A stretch of 64,000 bases of DNA from CAINVV01 sp031432175. Lineage in GTDB: Bacteria > Bacteroidota > Bacteroidia > Bacteroidales > Prolixibacteraceae. This document shows, one piece after another, positions 9,156 through 15,853 of the stretch. The stretch is from NCBI GenBank assembly GCA_964358545.1, contig CAYHQN010000004.1:1-64000 (forward strand), written 5' to 3'. Position numbers and translations under genes: made by a program. Positions within the stretch are counted from its first letter, which is position 1. The number at the start of each line of letters is the position of its first letter. The notes under the pieces are model-generated. The model was not told the origin of the DNA. It worked only from the letters and a program-made list of their open reading frames with translations, and made no database searches.

Positions 9156-9749
9156 ATGTTGATCAAAAGTGCCGAATTCGTCATGAGCAACACCGATCCC
9201 GGATTATGTCCGGAAACCGATCGGCCCGAATTTGCTTTTATCGGAAGATCCAATGTTGGAAAATCTTCCCTCATCAACATGCTGATGGGAAAAAAGGATC
9301 TTGCAAAAACCTCTTCAGAACCAGGAAAGACCAGATTGATTAACCACTTTATCGTCAACGACGACTGGTTTCTGGTCGACCTGCCGGGATACGGGTATGC
9401 CAAGGCTTTGCGTTCGAGCCGCGAAAAATGGATCAAATTCATCCGCAAATATATCCTGGAACGCGAAAATCTTTATTGCGTGATGGTCCTGCTCGATATT
9501 CGTGTGGAGCCGCAACAAAATGACCTTGATTTCATGAATTGGCTTGGCGAAAATGAGATTCCTTTCGTCATGGTCTTCACCAAGATGGATAAACTGGGCA
9601 AAGCAGTTGTGGAGAAAAACCTTGCCGCCTACCACGAAGAGATGTTTAAAAGCTGGGAAGAGCTGCCTCAGATTTTTATCACTTCGGCTGAGAAAGGAAC
9701 AGGAAGAGAGGAGCTCCTGGATTTCATTGAAGGAACGATCCATCCTTAA
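9156..9749 (+). CDS. engB: Ribosome-biogenesis GTPase EngB (YsxC/YihA)
   Basis: 197 residues, a TRAFAC-class GTPase needed for large-subunit maturation. The P-loop is GRSNVGKSS (about residues 31-39), the G2 threonine is in EPGKTRLINHF, G3 is DLPGYGYAK, G4 is TKMDK and G5 is near TSAEKGTG. All are intact. It is monocistronic between repeat-rich intervals. Confidence 0.97.
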   Translation: MLIKSAEFVMSNTDPGLCPETDRPEFAFIGRSNVGKSSLINMLMGKKDLAKTSSEPGKTRLINHFIVNDDWFLVDLPGYGYAKALRSSREKWIKFIRKYILERENLYCVMVLLDIRVEPQQNDLDFMNWLGENEIPFVMVFTKMDKLGKAVVEKNLAAYHEEMFKSWEELPQIFITSAEKGTGREELLDFIEGTIHP

Positions 9750-9803
9750 AAAGGCTTTCCTTGTTTAAAGACTGTTTAAAAATTGTTTTTTGTCCGTTAG
9801 GTC

Positions 9804-10012
9804 AATGTCATTAAGTTAAGAAAATATAATTTCATAATTCGCATATAATCAATAGATTGCTTCGTCGTACCTCCTACCAATGACAGATTTTTATAAACTG
9901 TCATAAAGGGATTGTGCGACGTTGAAGATTACCAATATTTGAATAGTCGGCCTGTTGTATATATTACAGATTATCAGCAGATTGCTTCGTCGTTCCTCCT
10001 CGCAATGACGAA
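9804..10012. repeat. Dispersed modular repeat left of the assembly gap
   Basis: This stretch contains AATGTCATTAAGTT (9804-9817), a GATTGCTTCG...CAATGACA unit (9853-9886), a ~90-nt segment (9895-9986) that matches the reverse complement of 37783-37875 by eye at most positions, and a second GATTGCTTCG...GCAATGACG unit (9975-10012). The interval 9750-10393 has no supportable gene. Confidence 0.8.
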
Positions 10013-10022
10013 NNNNNNNNNN
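10013..10022. other. Assembly gap of ten N
   Basis: Ten consecutive N mark a scaffold join. They fall immediately before the left inner arm of a long foldback (10023-10044 with 10073-10094), and the true length is unknown. Confidence 0.99.
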
Positions 10023-10155
10023 TTGGATGAGGCGAGGGGTGGGTGCCAATTAACAACAAATCGTATTCTCTGACCCACCCCTCGCCTCATCCAACCAAAC
10101 ATCTAGCGACGACCGTCATTGCGTCCGCGAGACACGAGCGGGAAGCAATCTACTG
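10023..10155. repeat. Composite foldback: 22-bp inner arms plus outer CAATGACG repeat
   Basis: Perfect 22-bp arms at 10023-10044 and 10073-10094 enclose a 28-nt loop. To the right, 10113-10155 carries CGTCATTGCG...GAAGCAATCTACTG, the inverted partner of the unit at 9975-10012 on the other side of the gap. The layout equals that at 36203-36382, although the inner arm sequences differ. Confidence 0.85.
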
Positions 10156-10393
10156 CATCCTCAGGACTCAAAAACGCCGCACCGTACTGCGAACACATAA
10201 AAAGTCTTTGTATGTGCCACTAATTCTGAATTATAGAGCATTGTCCATTGTGCATTTTCATGAGTCTATCAACTTTATGAACAATTGTCTAATAAGTTTC
10301 TGCTTAAAATGTCATAAAACAGGTCTTTTCACCTTCGGATTTTTTTTATTTTTGCCGACAACAATGGAACCCCACCTCCCAAAATCATAGCAT

Positions 10394-11323
10394 ATGAAGC
10401 AAAACATTAAGCTTTTTACAGGAAATGAATCAAGGTATCTTTCCGAGAACATTGCACTTAATGCAGGGATGACACTTGGAAAATCCTCCTGCCCACGTTT
10501 TGCTGACGGAGAGTTTGAACCCTGTTACGAGGAGACCATTCGGGGATGTTACACTTTTATCATTCAGTCGACATTTGCCCCTTCTGACAATCTACTTGAG
10601 CTTTTATTGATGATAGATGCGGCCAAAAGGGCATCCGCCTACAAGGTCATTGCCGTAATGCCCTATTTCGGATTCGCGCGGCAAGACAGAAAAGACCGTC
10701 CAAGGGTCTCCATTGGCGCCAAATTGATTGCCGACATGCTATCTGTTGCCGGCATTGACAGATTGATTACCATGGATCTTCATGCTGATCAAATTCAGGG
10801 TTTTTTCAATGTTCCGGTCGACCATCTAAGCGCTGTGGCCATGTTTATTCCATATATCAAACAGATGGGCCTGGAGGATATCGTCATCGCATCTCCGGAT
10901 ACCGGTGGAACCAAACGCGCCAATGTCTTTGCCAAACATCTTGGAACTGATATGGTGATCTGCCACAAAACCCGTACAAAAGCCAATTCCATTGATACCA
11001 TGACCCTTATCGGGGACGTTGAAGACAAAGATGTGATCATCATCGACGACATCATCGATACCGCCGGAACGATCGCTAAGGCGGCTGATTTGATGAAATC
11101 CAAAGGTGCACGATCGGTCCGCGCCTGTGCCACCCATGCCGTACTCTCGGGATCAGCAATCGAACGGCTGGAGGCCTCTGCTCTCGATGAAGTACTCCTG
11201 ACAGATACCATCCCATTACATACCACCTCCAAAAAGATCACTGTTCTATCCTGCGCTCCGCTCTTTGCAGATGTGATCCAGAAAGTCTTCGAAAACAAAT
11301 CCATTAGTTCTTCCTTTATTTAA
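10394..11323 (+). CDS. prs: Ribose-phosphate pyrophosphokinase
   Basis: 309 residues; makes PRPP from ribose-5-phosphate and ATP, feeding nucleotide, His and Trp synthesis. The catalytic flexible-loop region includes YFGFARQDRKDRPR, the divalent-metal segment is MDLHADQIQGFF, and the PRPP-binding loop is VIIIDDIIDTAGT (about residues 214-226). The length is standard. A TATTTTTG box at 10347-10354 may be its -7 promoter element. Confidence 0.97.
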   Translation: MKQNIKLFTGNESRYLSENIALNAGMTLGKSSCPRFADGEFEPCYEETIRGCYTFIIQSTFAPSDNLLELLLMIDAAKRASAYKVIAVMPYFGFARQDRKDRPRVSIGAKLIADMLSVAGIDRLITMDLHADQIQGFFNVPVDHLSAVAMFIPYIKQMGLEDIVIASPDTGGTKRANVFAKHLGTDMVICHKTRTKANSIDTMTLIGDVEDKDVIIIDDIIDTAGTIAKAADLMKSKGARSVRACATHAVLSGSAIERLEASALDEVLLTDTIPLHTTSKKITVLSCAPLFADVIQKVFENKSISSSFI

Positions 11324-11335
11324 TTACAAATTTTC

Positions 11336-11343
11336 TATCTTTG
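11336..11343 (+). promoter_or_regulatory. Probable -7 box of rplY
   Basis: TATCTTTG matches the Bacteroidota -7 consensus TAnnTTTG. It lies 13 nt after the prs stop and 98 nt before the rplY start, which gives a leader of about 90 nt. No convincing -33 TTTG is found at 19-21 nt spacing, so the call rests on one box. Confidence 0.45.
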
Positions 11344-11367
11344 TGGCCGATTTAGCAGCATGCCTTT

Positions 11368-11402
11368 AAGGGTGTGATGGGGACACCTTTCATTGGGAAA
11401 GG
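11368..11402 (+). promoter_or_regulatory. Two mutually exclusive hairpins in the rplY leader
   Basis: Stem 1 pairs AAGGGTGT (11368-11375) with ACACCTTT (11383-11390), 8 bp with one G-T pair. Stem 2 pairs CCTTTC (11386-11391) with GAAAGG (11397-11402). They share the CCTTT segment and cannot form together. The AGGAGG that follows lies too far (about 35 nt) from the rplY ATG to be its ribosome site. A regulatory leader is possible but unproven. Confidence 0.35.
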
Positions 11403-11440
11403 AGGTCTGAGTAAACACTTTATTATTAAAAAATTTAGAA

Positions 11441-12028
11441 ATGAAAAAATTTGAAATTAAAGGTACTGCGCGTCAGGCCCTTGGAAAAAAAGACACCAGG
11501 ATCCTGAGAGCCCAGGACTTAGTACCATGCGTTCTTTACGGAGGTGAAGCACCTGTTCACTTTTATGCACCGGAAAGTGATTTCCGAAAAATTGTTTACA
11601 CCCCAAAAGTGTATCAGGCAGAGTTGAACATTGATGGAAAATTGTATGATGCCTTTATGCAGGAATTGCAATTTCACCCTGTCACCGACAAACTTCTGCA
11701 CGTTGATTTTTTACAAATCCGCGACAAAAAAGCTGTAAAAATTGACCTTCCCGTACGTTTGGACGGTTATGCCAAAGGTATTCAGCAAGGGGGCCGTTTG
11801 AAAGCAAACCTTCGTACACTGAAAGTTAAAGGCATTTTCAAAAATTTACCTGATGAGATCGTGATCGACGTTACCAATCTTGGCATTTCCGAGAGCATTC
11901 GTGTCGGAGATATCAAAGTGGAAGGATTTGAGATCATGAACAACAGTTCAATTCCGGTTGCTACAGTTGTAGTTACCCGTGCAGCCCGTGCAGCAATGAA
12001 TGCACCGGAACCATCCGGAAAAAAGTAA
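11441..12028 (+). CDS. rplY: 50S ribosomal protein L25/general stress protein Ctc
   Basis: 195 residues, the long TL5/Ctc form: an N-terminal 5S-rRNA-binding L25 beta-barrel (about residues 1-92, with LVPCVLYGG) and a C-terminal beta domain (about 95-185, LPVRLDGYAKGIQQGG). The gene is followed by pth at 7 nt, the common rplY-pth pairing in bacteria. The leader has possible alternative hairpins. Confidence 0.96.
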   Translation: MKKFEIKGTARQALGKKDTRILRAQDLVPCVLYGGEAPVHFYAPESDFRKIVYTPKVYQAELNIDGKLYDAFMQELQFHPVTDKLLHVDFLQIRDKKAVKIDLPVRLDGYAKGIQQGGRLKANLRTLKVKGIFKNLPDEIVIDVTNLGISESIRVGDIKVEGFEIMNNSSIPVATVVVTRAARAAMNAPEPSGKK

Positions 12029-12035
12029 ACTTCTC

Positions 12036-12599
12036 ATGAAGTATCTGATCGTTGGCCTGGGAAATATCGGAAATGAGTACGATAACACCCGTCACAACAT
12101 AGGATTTACGATATTGGATGCCTTAGCCAAGGCATCCAATATCTCTTTTAGCGACAAGCGGTATGGTTTCGTTGCTGAAATGAAACATGCATCCAGAACA
12201 CTTATCTTATTAAAACCCAACACTTTCGTGAATCTGAGCGGAAGATCTGTGCACTACTGGATGCAAAAGGGGAAGATTCCTGTTGAAAATGTTTTGATAC
12301 TGGTAGACGACCTCGCCCTGCCGCTCGGAAAGATCCGGCTTCGCTCCAAAGGTGGTGATGCCGGTCACAACGGACTGAAAAGCATTCAGCAAATTCTTTG
12401 TACCTCAGAATACAGCCGTCTCCGTTTTGGAATTGGTGATGATTTTCCGCGAGGCTATCAAGTGGACCATGTACTTGGCAAATGGTCACGTGAAGAGGAA
12501 GAGACGGTCAATTCCAAACTCGAAAAATGTTTCGACATCATCAAATCCTTCACTACCATCGGGATTGAGCTGACCATGACGAAGTTCAACAAAGAGTAA
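12036..12599 (+). CDS. pth: Peptidyl-tRNA hydrolase
   Basis: 187 residues from the ATG at 12036, which begins MKYLIVGLGNIG. The frame is open from 12000, but a start there would overlap rplY and lacks family support. It frees tRNA from peptidyl-tRNA. The catalytic His is in NTRHNIGF (residue 20), the essential Asp is in VDDLALPLG near residue 94, and KGGDAGHNGLKSI contacts the CCA end. It is cotranscribed with rplY. Confidence 0.97.
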   Translation: MKYLIVGLGNIGNEYDNTRHNIGFTILDALAKASNISFSDKRYGFVAEMKHASRTLILLKPNTFVNLSGRSVHYWMQKGKIPVENVLILVDDLALPLGKIRLRSKGGDAGHNGLKSIQQILCTSEYSRLRFGIGDDFPRGYQVDHVLGKWSREEEETVNSKLEKCFDIIKSFTTIGIELTMTKFNKE

Positions 12600-12604
12600 C
12601 TAAA

Positions 12605-12735
12605 AAATTACACAGAGTTCCACAGAGGAGCACTGAGTTTCACAGAGAAAAATTTAGTGTGCAATTTTGGAAAGACACCACTCGCCACATCGTCCTAGTC
12701 GTCCCCTTCGTCCTAGTCGTCTCTCTATCCCCCTC
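12605..12735. repeat. Two word repeats between convergent genes
   Basis: 12611-12650 holds CACAGAGTTCCACAGAGG-type words, the same vocabulary as the inverted stretch at 49893-49980. 12683-12735 holds CGTCCTAGTCGTCC-type words, the inverted form of 7830-7905 and the same strand form as 27200-27345. They fill the interval between pth and the S4-domain gene. Confidence 0.75.
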
Positions 12736-12740
12736 GTTTT

Positions 12741-13118
12741 TTACCAATCAGTCACCTTCCCAATATCCCTCCGGTCCTTCTTGGTTGGCCTTCCGGCGCC
12801 ACGGTCACGGGTAAAAAGGGCACCACCATAATTTTCATCCAACTTCCTTAACTCCTCCTCCGTAGTAAGATCCTCCATGTAAGCTGGTACCAGCTTGGCC
12901 CCTACCCTCTTGCCGAGAAGTTCAATGACCTTAAAAGTATAAGTCACCGGATTTTTCCTTACCAGGATGATCTCACCAATCTTAACCACTCTGGATGGTT
13001 TAACCACCAATCCGCCGATCGAAACCCTCCCCTTCTTGCACTCCTCTGTAGCCAGACTGCGGGTTGCATAGACCCTCACCGACCAAAGCCATTTATCGAT
13101 ACGTATAAGTTCATCCAT
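12741..13118 (-). CDS. S4-domain RNA-binding protein (Hsp15-like)
   Basis: 125 residues. An N-terminal S4 domain (RIDKWLWSVRVYATRSLA, then KKGRVSIGGLVVKPSR) matches the Hsp15/HslR family, which in E. coli rescues stalled 50S subunits carrying peptidyl-tRNA. The C-terminal tail is basic (RDRGAGRPTKKDRRDIGK). It lies next to pth, another peptidyl-tRNA factor, but converges with it. The RNA-binding role is firm and the exact function is inferred. Confidence 0.88.
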   Translation of the reverse strand: MDELIRIDKWLWSVRVYATRSLATEECKKGRVSIGGLVVKPSRVVKIGEIILVRKNPVTYTFKVIELLGKRVGAKLVPAYMEDLTTEEELRKLDENYGGALFTRDRGAGRPTKKDRRDIGKVTDW

Positions 13119-13134
13119 TAGACAAAGGTAAGAA

Positions 13135-13270
13135 ATTTTCGATTTTGGATTTTCGATTTTGGAATGACGCCAAGTCGGATATTAGCACAAAAATTATCAC
13201 ACAAATAAGATTCGATGTGTAAATTTTTGACTGCAGCGCAATCCAAAATCGAAAATCCAAAATCGAAAAT
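13135..13270. repeat. 29-bp foldback of CGATTTTGGATTT words
   Basis: Arms at 13135-13163 and 13242-13270 are perfectly inverted over 29 nt and built from ATTTTCGATTTTGG. The 78-nt loop is unrelated. Unlike most word repeats here it sits between divergent genes, upstream of both. Confidence 0.8.
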
Positions 13271-13370
13271 TTGATCTTACTGCTGGCTTATATTCTTAAA
13301 CTATTTTACGTTTTTGCAGTCTATGTTTTATTATTTTTATCCGTCCTTTCATCCAAAATAATTCTGTTCT

Positions 13371-14135
13371 ATGAGACAATATCGTTTTGGCATTTTTATG
13401 CTGCTTTTGCTGGCATTCTCGGCCTGTACAACCTACAAAATTGAGAAGTCAGCCGTAGCCAACATCCATTTGGATTCACTGGTCACAATTCCGCCGGGCC
13501 AGAAGGTGGAGAATATGATTAAACCCTATCGGGATAAGGTGAACGCCGACATGACGGAGGTACTTTGCCTCTCCTCTGAAGCGATGTATGGCGGAAGACC
13601 GGAAAGTCCGCTGACCAATTATTGCGCAGATCTGACACTGGAAGAGTCTAACCGGTTTTGTGCCGAAAAGTACCCGAAGATAAAAATTGACGTTTCGATG
13701 ATCAACAGGGGTGGATTGCGGATCCCTCTGCCAAAAGGCGAGATTAAAACGATGACCATGTTTGAACTGATGCCCTTTGAAAACGAAATCGTCTTTCTCA
13801 GGTTGAAAGGCGAAGTGATGCTCGAATTCATCAACCATCTGGCCCAGCGCGGAGGTGAAGGCGTTGGCGGCCTGCGCTTTGGTATCAAAGATGGCAAGGC
13901 GCTTCATCCTGAGATCGGCGGCAAACCATTGGATGCCGCTCAAAGCTATTGGCTGGTTACTAGCGATTACATTGCCAACGGCGGTGATGGCAGCGAAATA
14001 CTCTCCAAATCGTCAGAAAGGATCGATACCGGGATCAAAGCAAGGGATATGTTCATTCAGTATTTCAAAAGAATGGGAAAAGAGGGAAAAACAGTAACAG
14101 CAAAAACAGACGGGAGAATATACGATGCAAAATAG
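13371..14135 (+). CDS. 5'-nucleotidase C-terminal-domain lipoprotein
   Basis: 254 residues. A lipoprotein signal (MLLLLAFSACTTYK, Cys at about residue 19) precedes a domain matching the substrate-binding C-terminal half of UshA-type 5'-nucleotidases, with NRGGLRIPLPKGEIK, FELMPFENEI and DYIANGGDGSEIL. It is probably exported and lipid-anchored. The catalytic metallophosphatase half is encoded by the next gene, overlapping by 11 nt. UshA in E. coli is a single chain with the metallophosphatase half first; here the halves are separate and in the opposite order. Confidence 0.88.
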   Translation: MRQYRFGIFMLLLLAFSACTTYKIEKSAVANIHLDSLVTIPPGQKVENMIKPYRDKVNADMTEVLCLSSEAMYGGRPESPLTNYCADLTLEESNRFCAEKYPKIKIDVSMINRGGLRIPLPKGEIKTMTMFELMPFENEIVFLRLKGEVMLEFINHLAQRGGEGVGGLRFGIKDGKALHPEIGGKPLDAAQSYWLVTSDYIANGGDGSEILSKSSERIDTGIKARDMFIQYFKRMGKEGKTVTAKTDGRIYDAK

Positions 14136-15039
14136 AAGAACATTTATCAAAAATCTGGGTGCCGGCAGTTTGGGCGTCTTTGTTTTGAGTGGTCCCATGA
14201 AGGCATTTGCCAAAAATGAGCTGATACAGCTCACCATCCTTCACACCAATGATTTTCATTCACACATCGATCCTTTTCCCAAAGATGCTGCCAGAAATGC
14301 AGGCGAAGGAGGCATGGCCAAGCGCGCTGCCATGATTCAGCAAATCAGAAGCGAACAAAAAAACGTTTTGGTATTCGATGCCGGTGATATTTTCCAGGGT
14401 ACCCCCTATTTCAATTATTACAAGGGTGAACTTGAGTTGAAACTAATGACCGAAATGGGCTATGATGCGGCCACCATCGGGAACCATGACCTGGACAACG
14501 GACTCGAGGGTTTAGATTCACAAATGAAGAATGCAGGATTTCCATTTATCAACTCGAACTACGATTTTTCAGAAACCATCTTGGCCGGGAAGGTGCTTCC
14601 TTATAAGATCTTCAAAAAACAGGGAATAAAAATTGGTGCCTATGGATTGGGAATCGAACTGAACGGATTGGTGAGCAAGACAAATTATGGCAAAACCAAA
14701 TACCTTGATCCTTTGGAGAACGCACTGAAAATGGAGAAATTTCTCAAAGTGGAGAAAAGAGCCGATATAATTGTATGTCTTTCACACCTCGGATATGCTT
14801 ACAAAGAGAAAAAAATCAGCGATTTGGTTATAGCGGCAGAAACATTTCATACCGACCTGGTCATCGGTGGACACACCCATACTTTCCTAAAAAAGCCCGA
14901 CAGTGTTACCAACAAATCGGGTCAGAATGTTCTTGTCAATCAGGTAGGATTTGGAGGATTGATACTGGGTAGGATAGACTTTTTCTTCGAAAAGGAGGGA
15001 AAGAAATTTATTTCTAGGAGCCGCGCCAGCGGCTCCTAG
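14125..15039 (+). CDS. 5'-nucleotidase metallophosphatase subunit, Tat-exported
   Basis: 304 residues. The Tat signal is NRRTFIKNLGAGSLGVFV (residues 3-20). The calcineurin-like metallophosphatase motifs are present: HTNDFHSH (DxH), FDAGDIFQGTPY (GDxxQG), TIGNHDLDNG (GNHD) and GGHTHTF. It is the catalytic half of a UshA-like 5'-nucleotidase working with the preceding lipoprotein gene. The last residues (ISRSRASGS) and the stop codon are encoded by an 18-bp perfect hairpin (15007-15046), so the native C-terminus was probably altered by an inserted repeat. Confidence 0.92.
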   Translation: MQNRRTFIKNLGAGSLGVFVLSGPMKAFAKNELIQLTILHTNDFHSHIDPFPKDAARNAGEGGMAKRAAMIQQIRSEQKNVLVFDAGDIFQGTPYFNYYKGELELKLMTEMGYDAATIGNHDLDNGLEGLDSQMKNAGFPFINSNYDFSETILAGKVLPYKIFKKQGIKIGAYGLGIELNGLVSKTNYGKTKYLDPLENALKMEKFLKVEKRADIIVCLSHLGYAYKEKKISDLVIAAETFHTDLVIGGHTHTFLKKPDSVTNKSGQNVLVNQVGFGGLILGRIDFFFEKEGKKFISRSRASGS

Positions 15040-15046
15040 AAATAAA
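15007..15046. repeat. Perfect 18-bp hairpin over the 5'-nucleotidase stop codon
   Basis: Arms 15007-15024 and 15029-15046 pair without mismatch around a GCCA loop. The core is CTAGGAGCCGC and its complement. The TAG stop at 15037-15039 lies inside the right arm. It could double as a terminator, but no T-run follows on the + strand. Confidence 0.85.
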
Positions 15047-15050
15047 AAAA

Positions 15051-15225
15051 CCGCATTAATTCGAATTGTGTAAAACCCCGAAAATACAGGATTTGAGTGC
15101 CTGTCTGATCAGACTTCCAATGGCAGCGATGCTGCTCCCCGAAGGGATGAGGCCTGTCTTAGCGGACATAAGCTTACTCGTTAAACTAGAAATGTTGAGT
15201 TTACCAACTAAATGAATTAATGCGG
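15051..15225. repeat. 175-nt element with 12-bp terminal inverted repeats
   Basis: CCGCATTAATTC (15051-15062) and its exact complement (15214-15225) bound a segment containing several small hairpins: GTCTGATCAGAC (15103-15114), GCAGC-GAT-GCTGC, TCCC-CGAA-GGGA and TAAACT...AGTTTA. The minus strand has one reading frame open from the left end that closes at a TAA in the far terminal repeat. It could be a MITE, a structured RNA or both. The rest of 15226-15381 is AT-rich with only the tRNA promoter. Confidence 0.6.
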
Positions 15226-15334
15226 AAATATCTTGTGTGAAAGAACGTCTGACTTACAATCCAAAAATACGTTTGTTATCTTACTTATCAAAGGATTTAG
15301 CGTTATTTATTACAACAATATTTTCACTAAAAAT

Positions 15335-15365
15335 TTTGCCTAACTAAAAATCATTTCTACATTTG
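15335..15365 (+). promoter_or_regulatory. Promoter of tRNA-Ser
   Basis: TTTG (15335-15338), 19 nt, TACATTTG (15358-15365) is an exact fit to the Bacteroidota sigma-ABfr consensus TTTG-N19-TAnnTTTG. It ends 16 nt before the tRNA. Confidence 0.75.
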
Positions 15366-15381
15366 CACCACTCAAATTAAA

Positions 15382-15469
<88 letters not shown>

Positions 15470-15479
15470 AATGAGTTCA

Positions 15480-15586
15480 AAGCCTCGCGAAAGCGGGTTT
15501 TTTTTATTATCCCCACCCGACCAACACCGCAGGTGTTAGGGAGGTTGGGGATAATAAAAAAACCCTGAGCGAAGCGAAGGAGGCTT
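15480..15586. repeat. Nested hairpin after tRNA-Ser, with terminator
   Basis: AAGCCTC (15480-15486) pairs with GAGGCTT (15580-15586). Inside, GGGTTTTTTTTATTATCCCC (15495-15514) pairs with 15547-15565, and AACACC-GCA-GGTGTT forms the tip. The first part, CTCGC-GAAA-GCGGG followed by eight T, is a plausible intrinsic terminator for the tRNA. The remaining interval to 15853 is AT-rich and shows nothing else. Confidence 0.7.
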
Positions 15587-15853
15587 TTAACTTAGTGCAT
15601 CTCCCCCTCAACGGGATCACTGAAAGTAATTCCCCTCTCCAATAGTTGGAATGATCACAAACTGATTTAAAATAATCTCTTGTAATTTCCTCGAGGAACT
15701 ATATGTTTCTGAAATAGACCTGCAACCTGTTAAATATTTATTACCAATCATGTGAAAAGAACAAATTTTATTGCGAAATTTGAATTAAATTCTGGCTAAT
15801 TGCATACGCAATACGCATATAACTCTAACATTCAACTAATTAAATCTTAAAGT

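Noticed and set aside
10043..10390. 115-residue open frame after the assembly gap
   Set aside because: It runs across the foldback arm, the CAATGACG repeat and the prs promoter region; composition is that of translated repeats.
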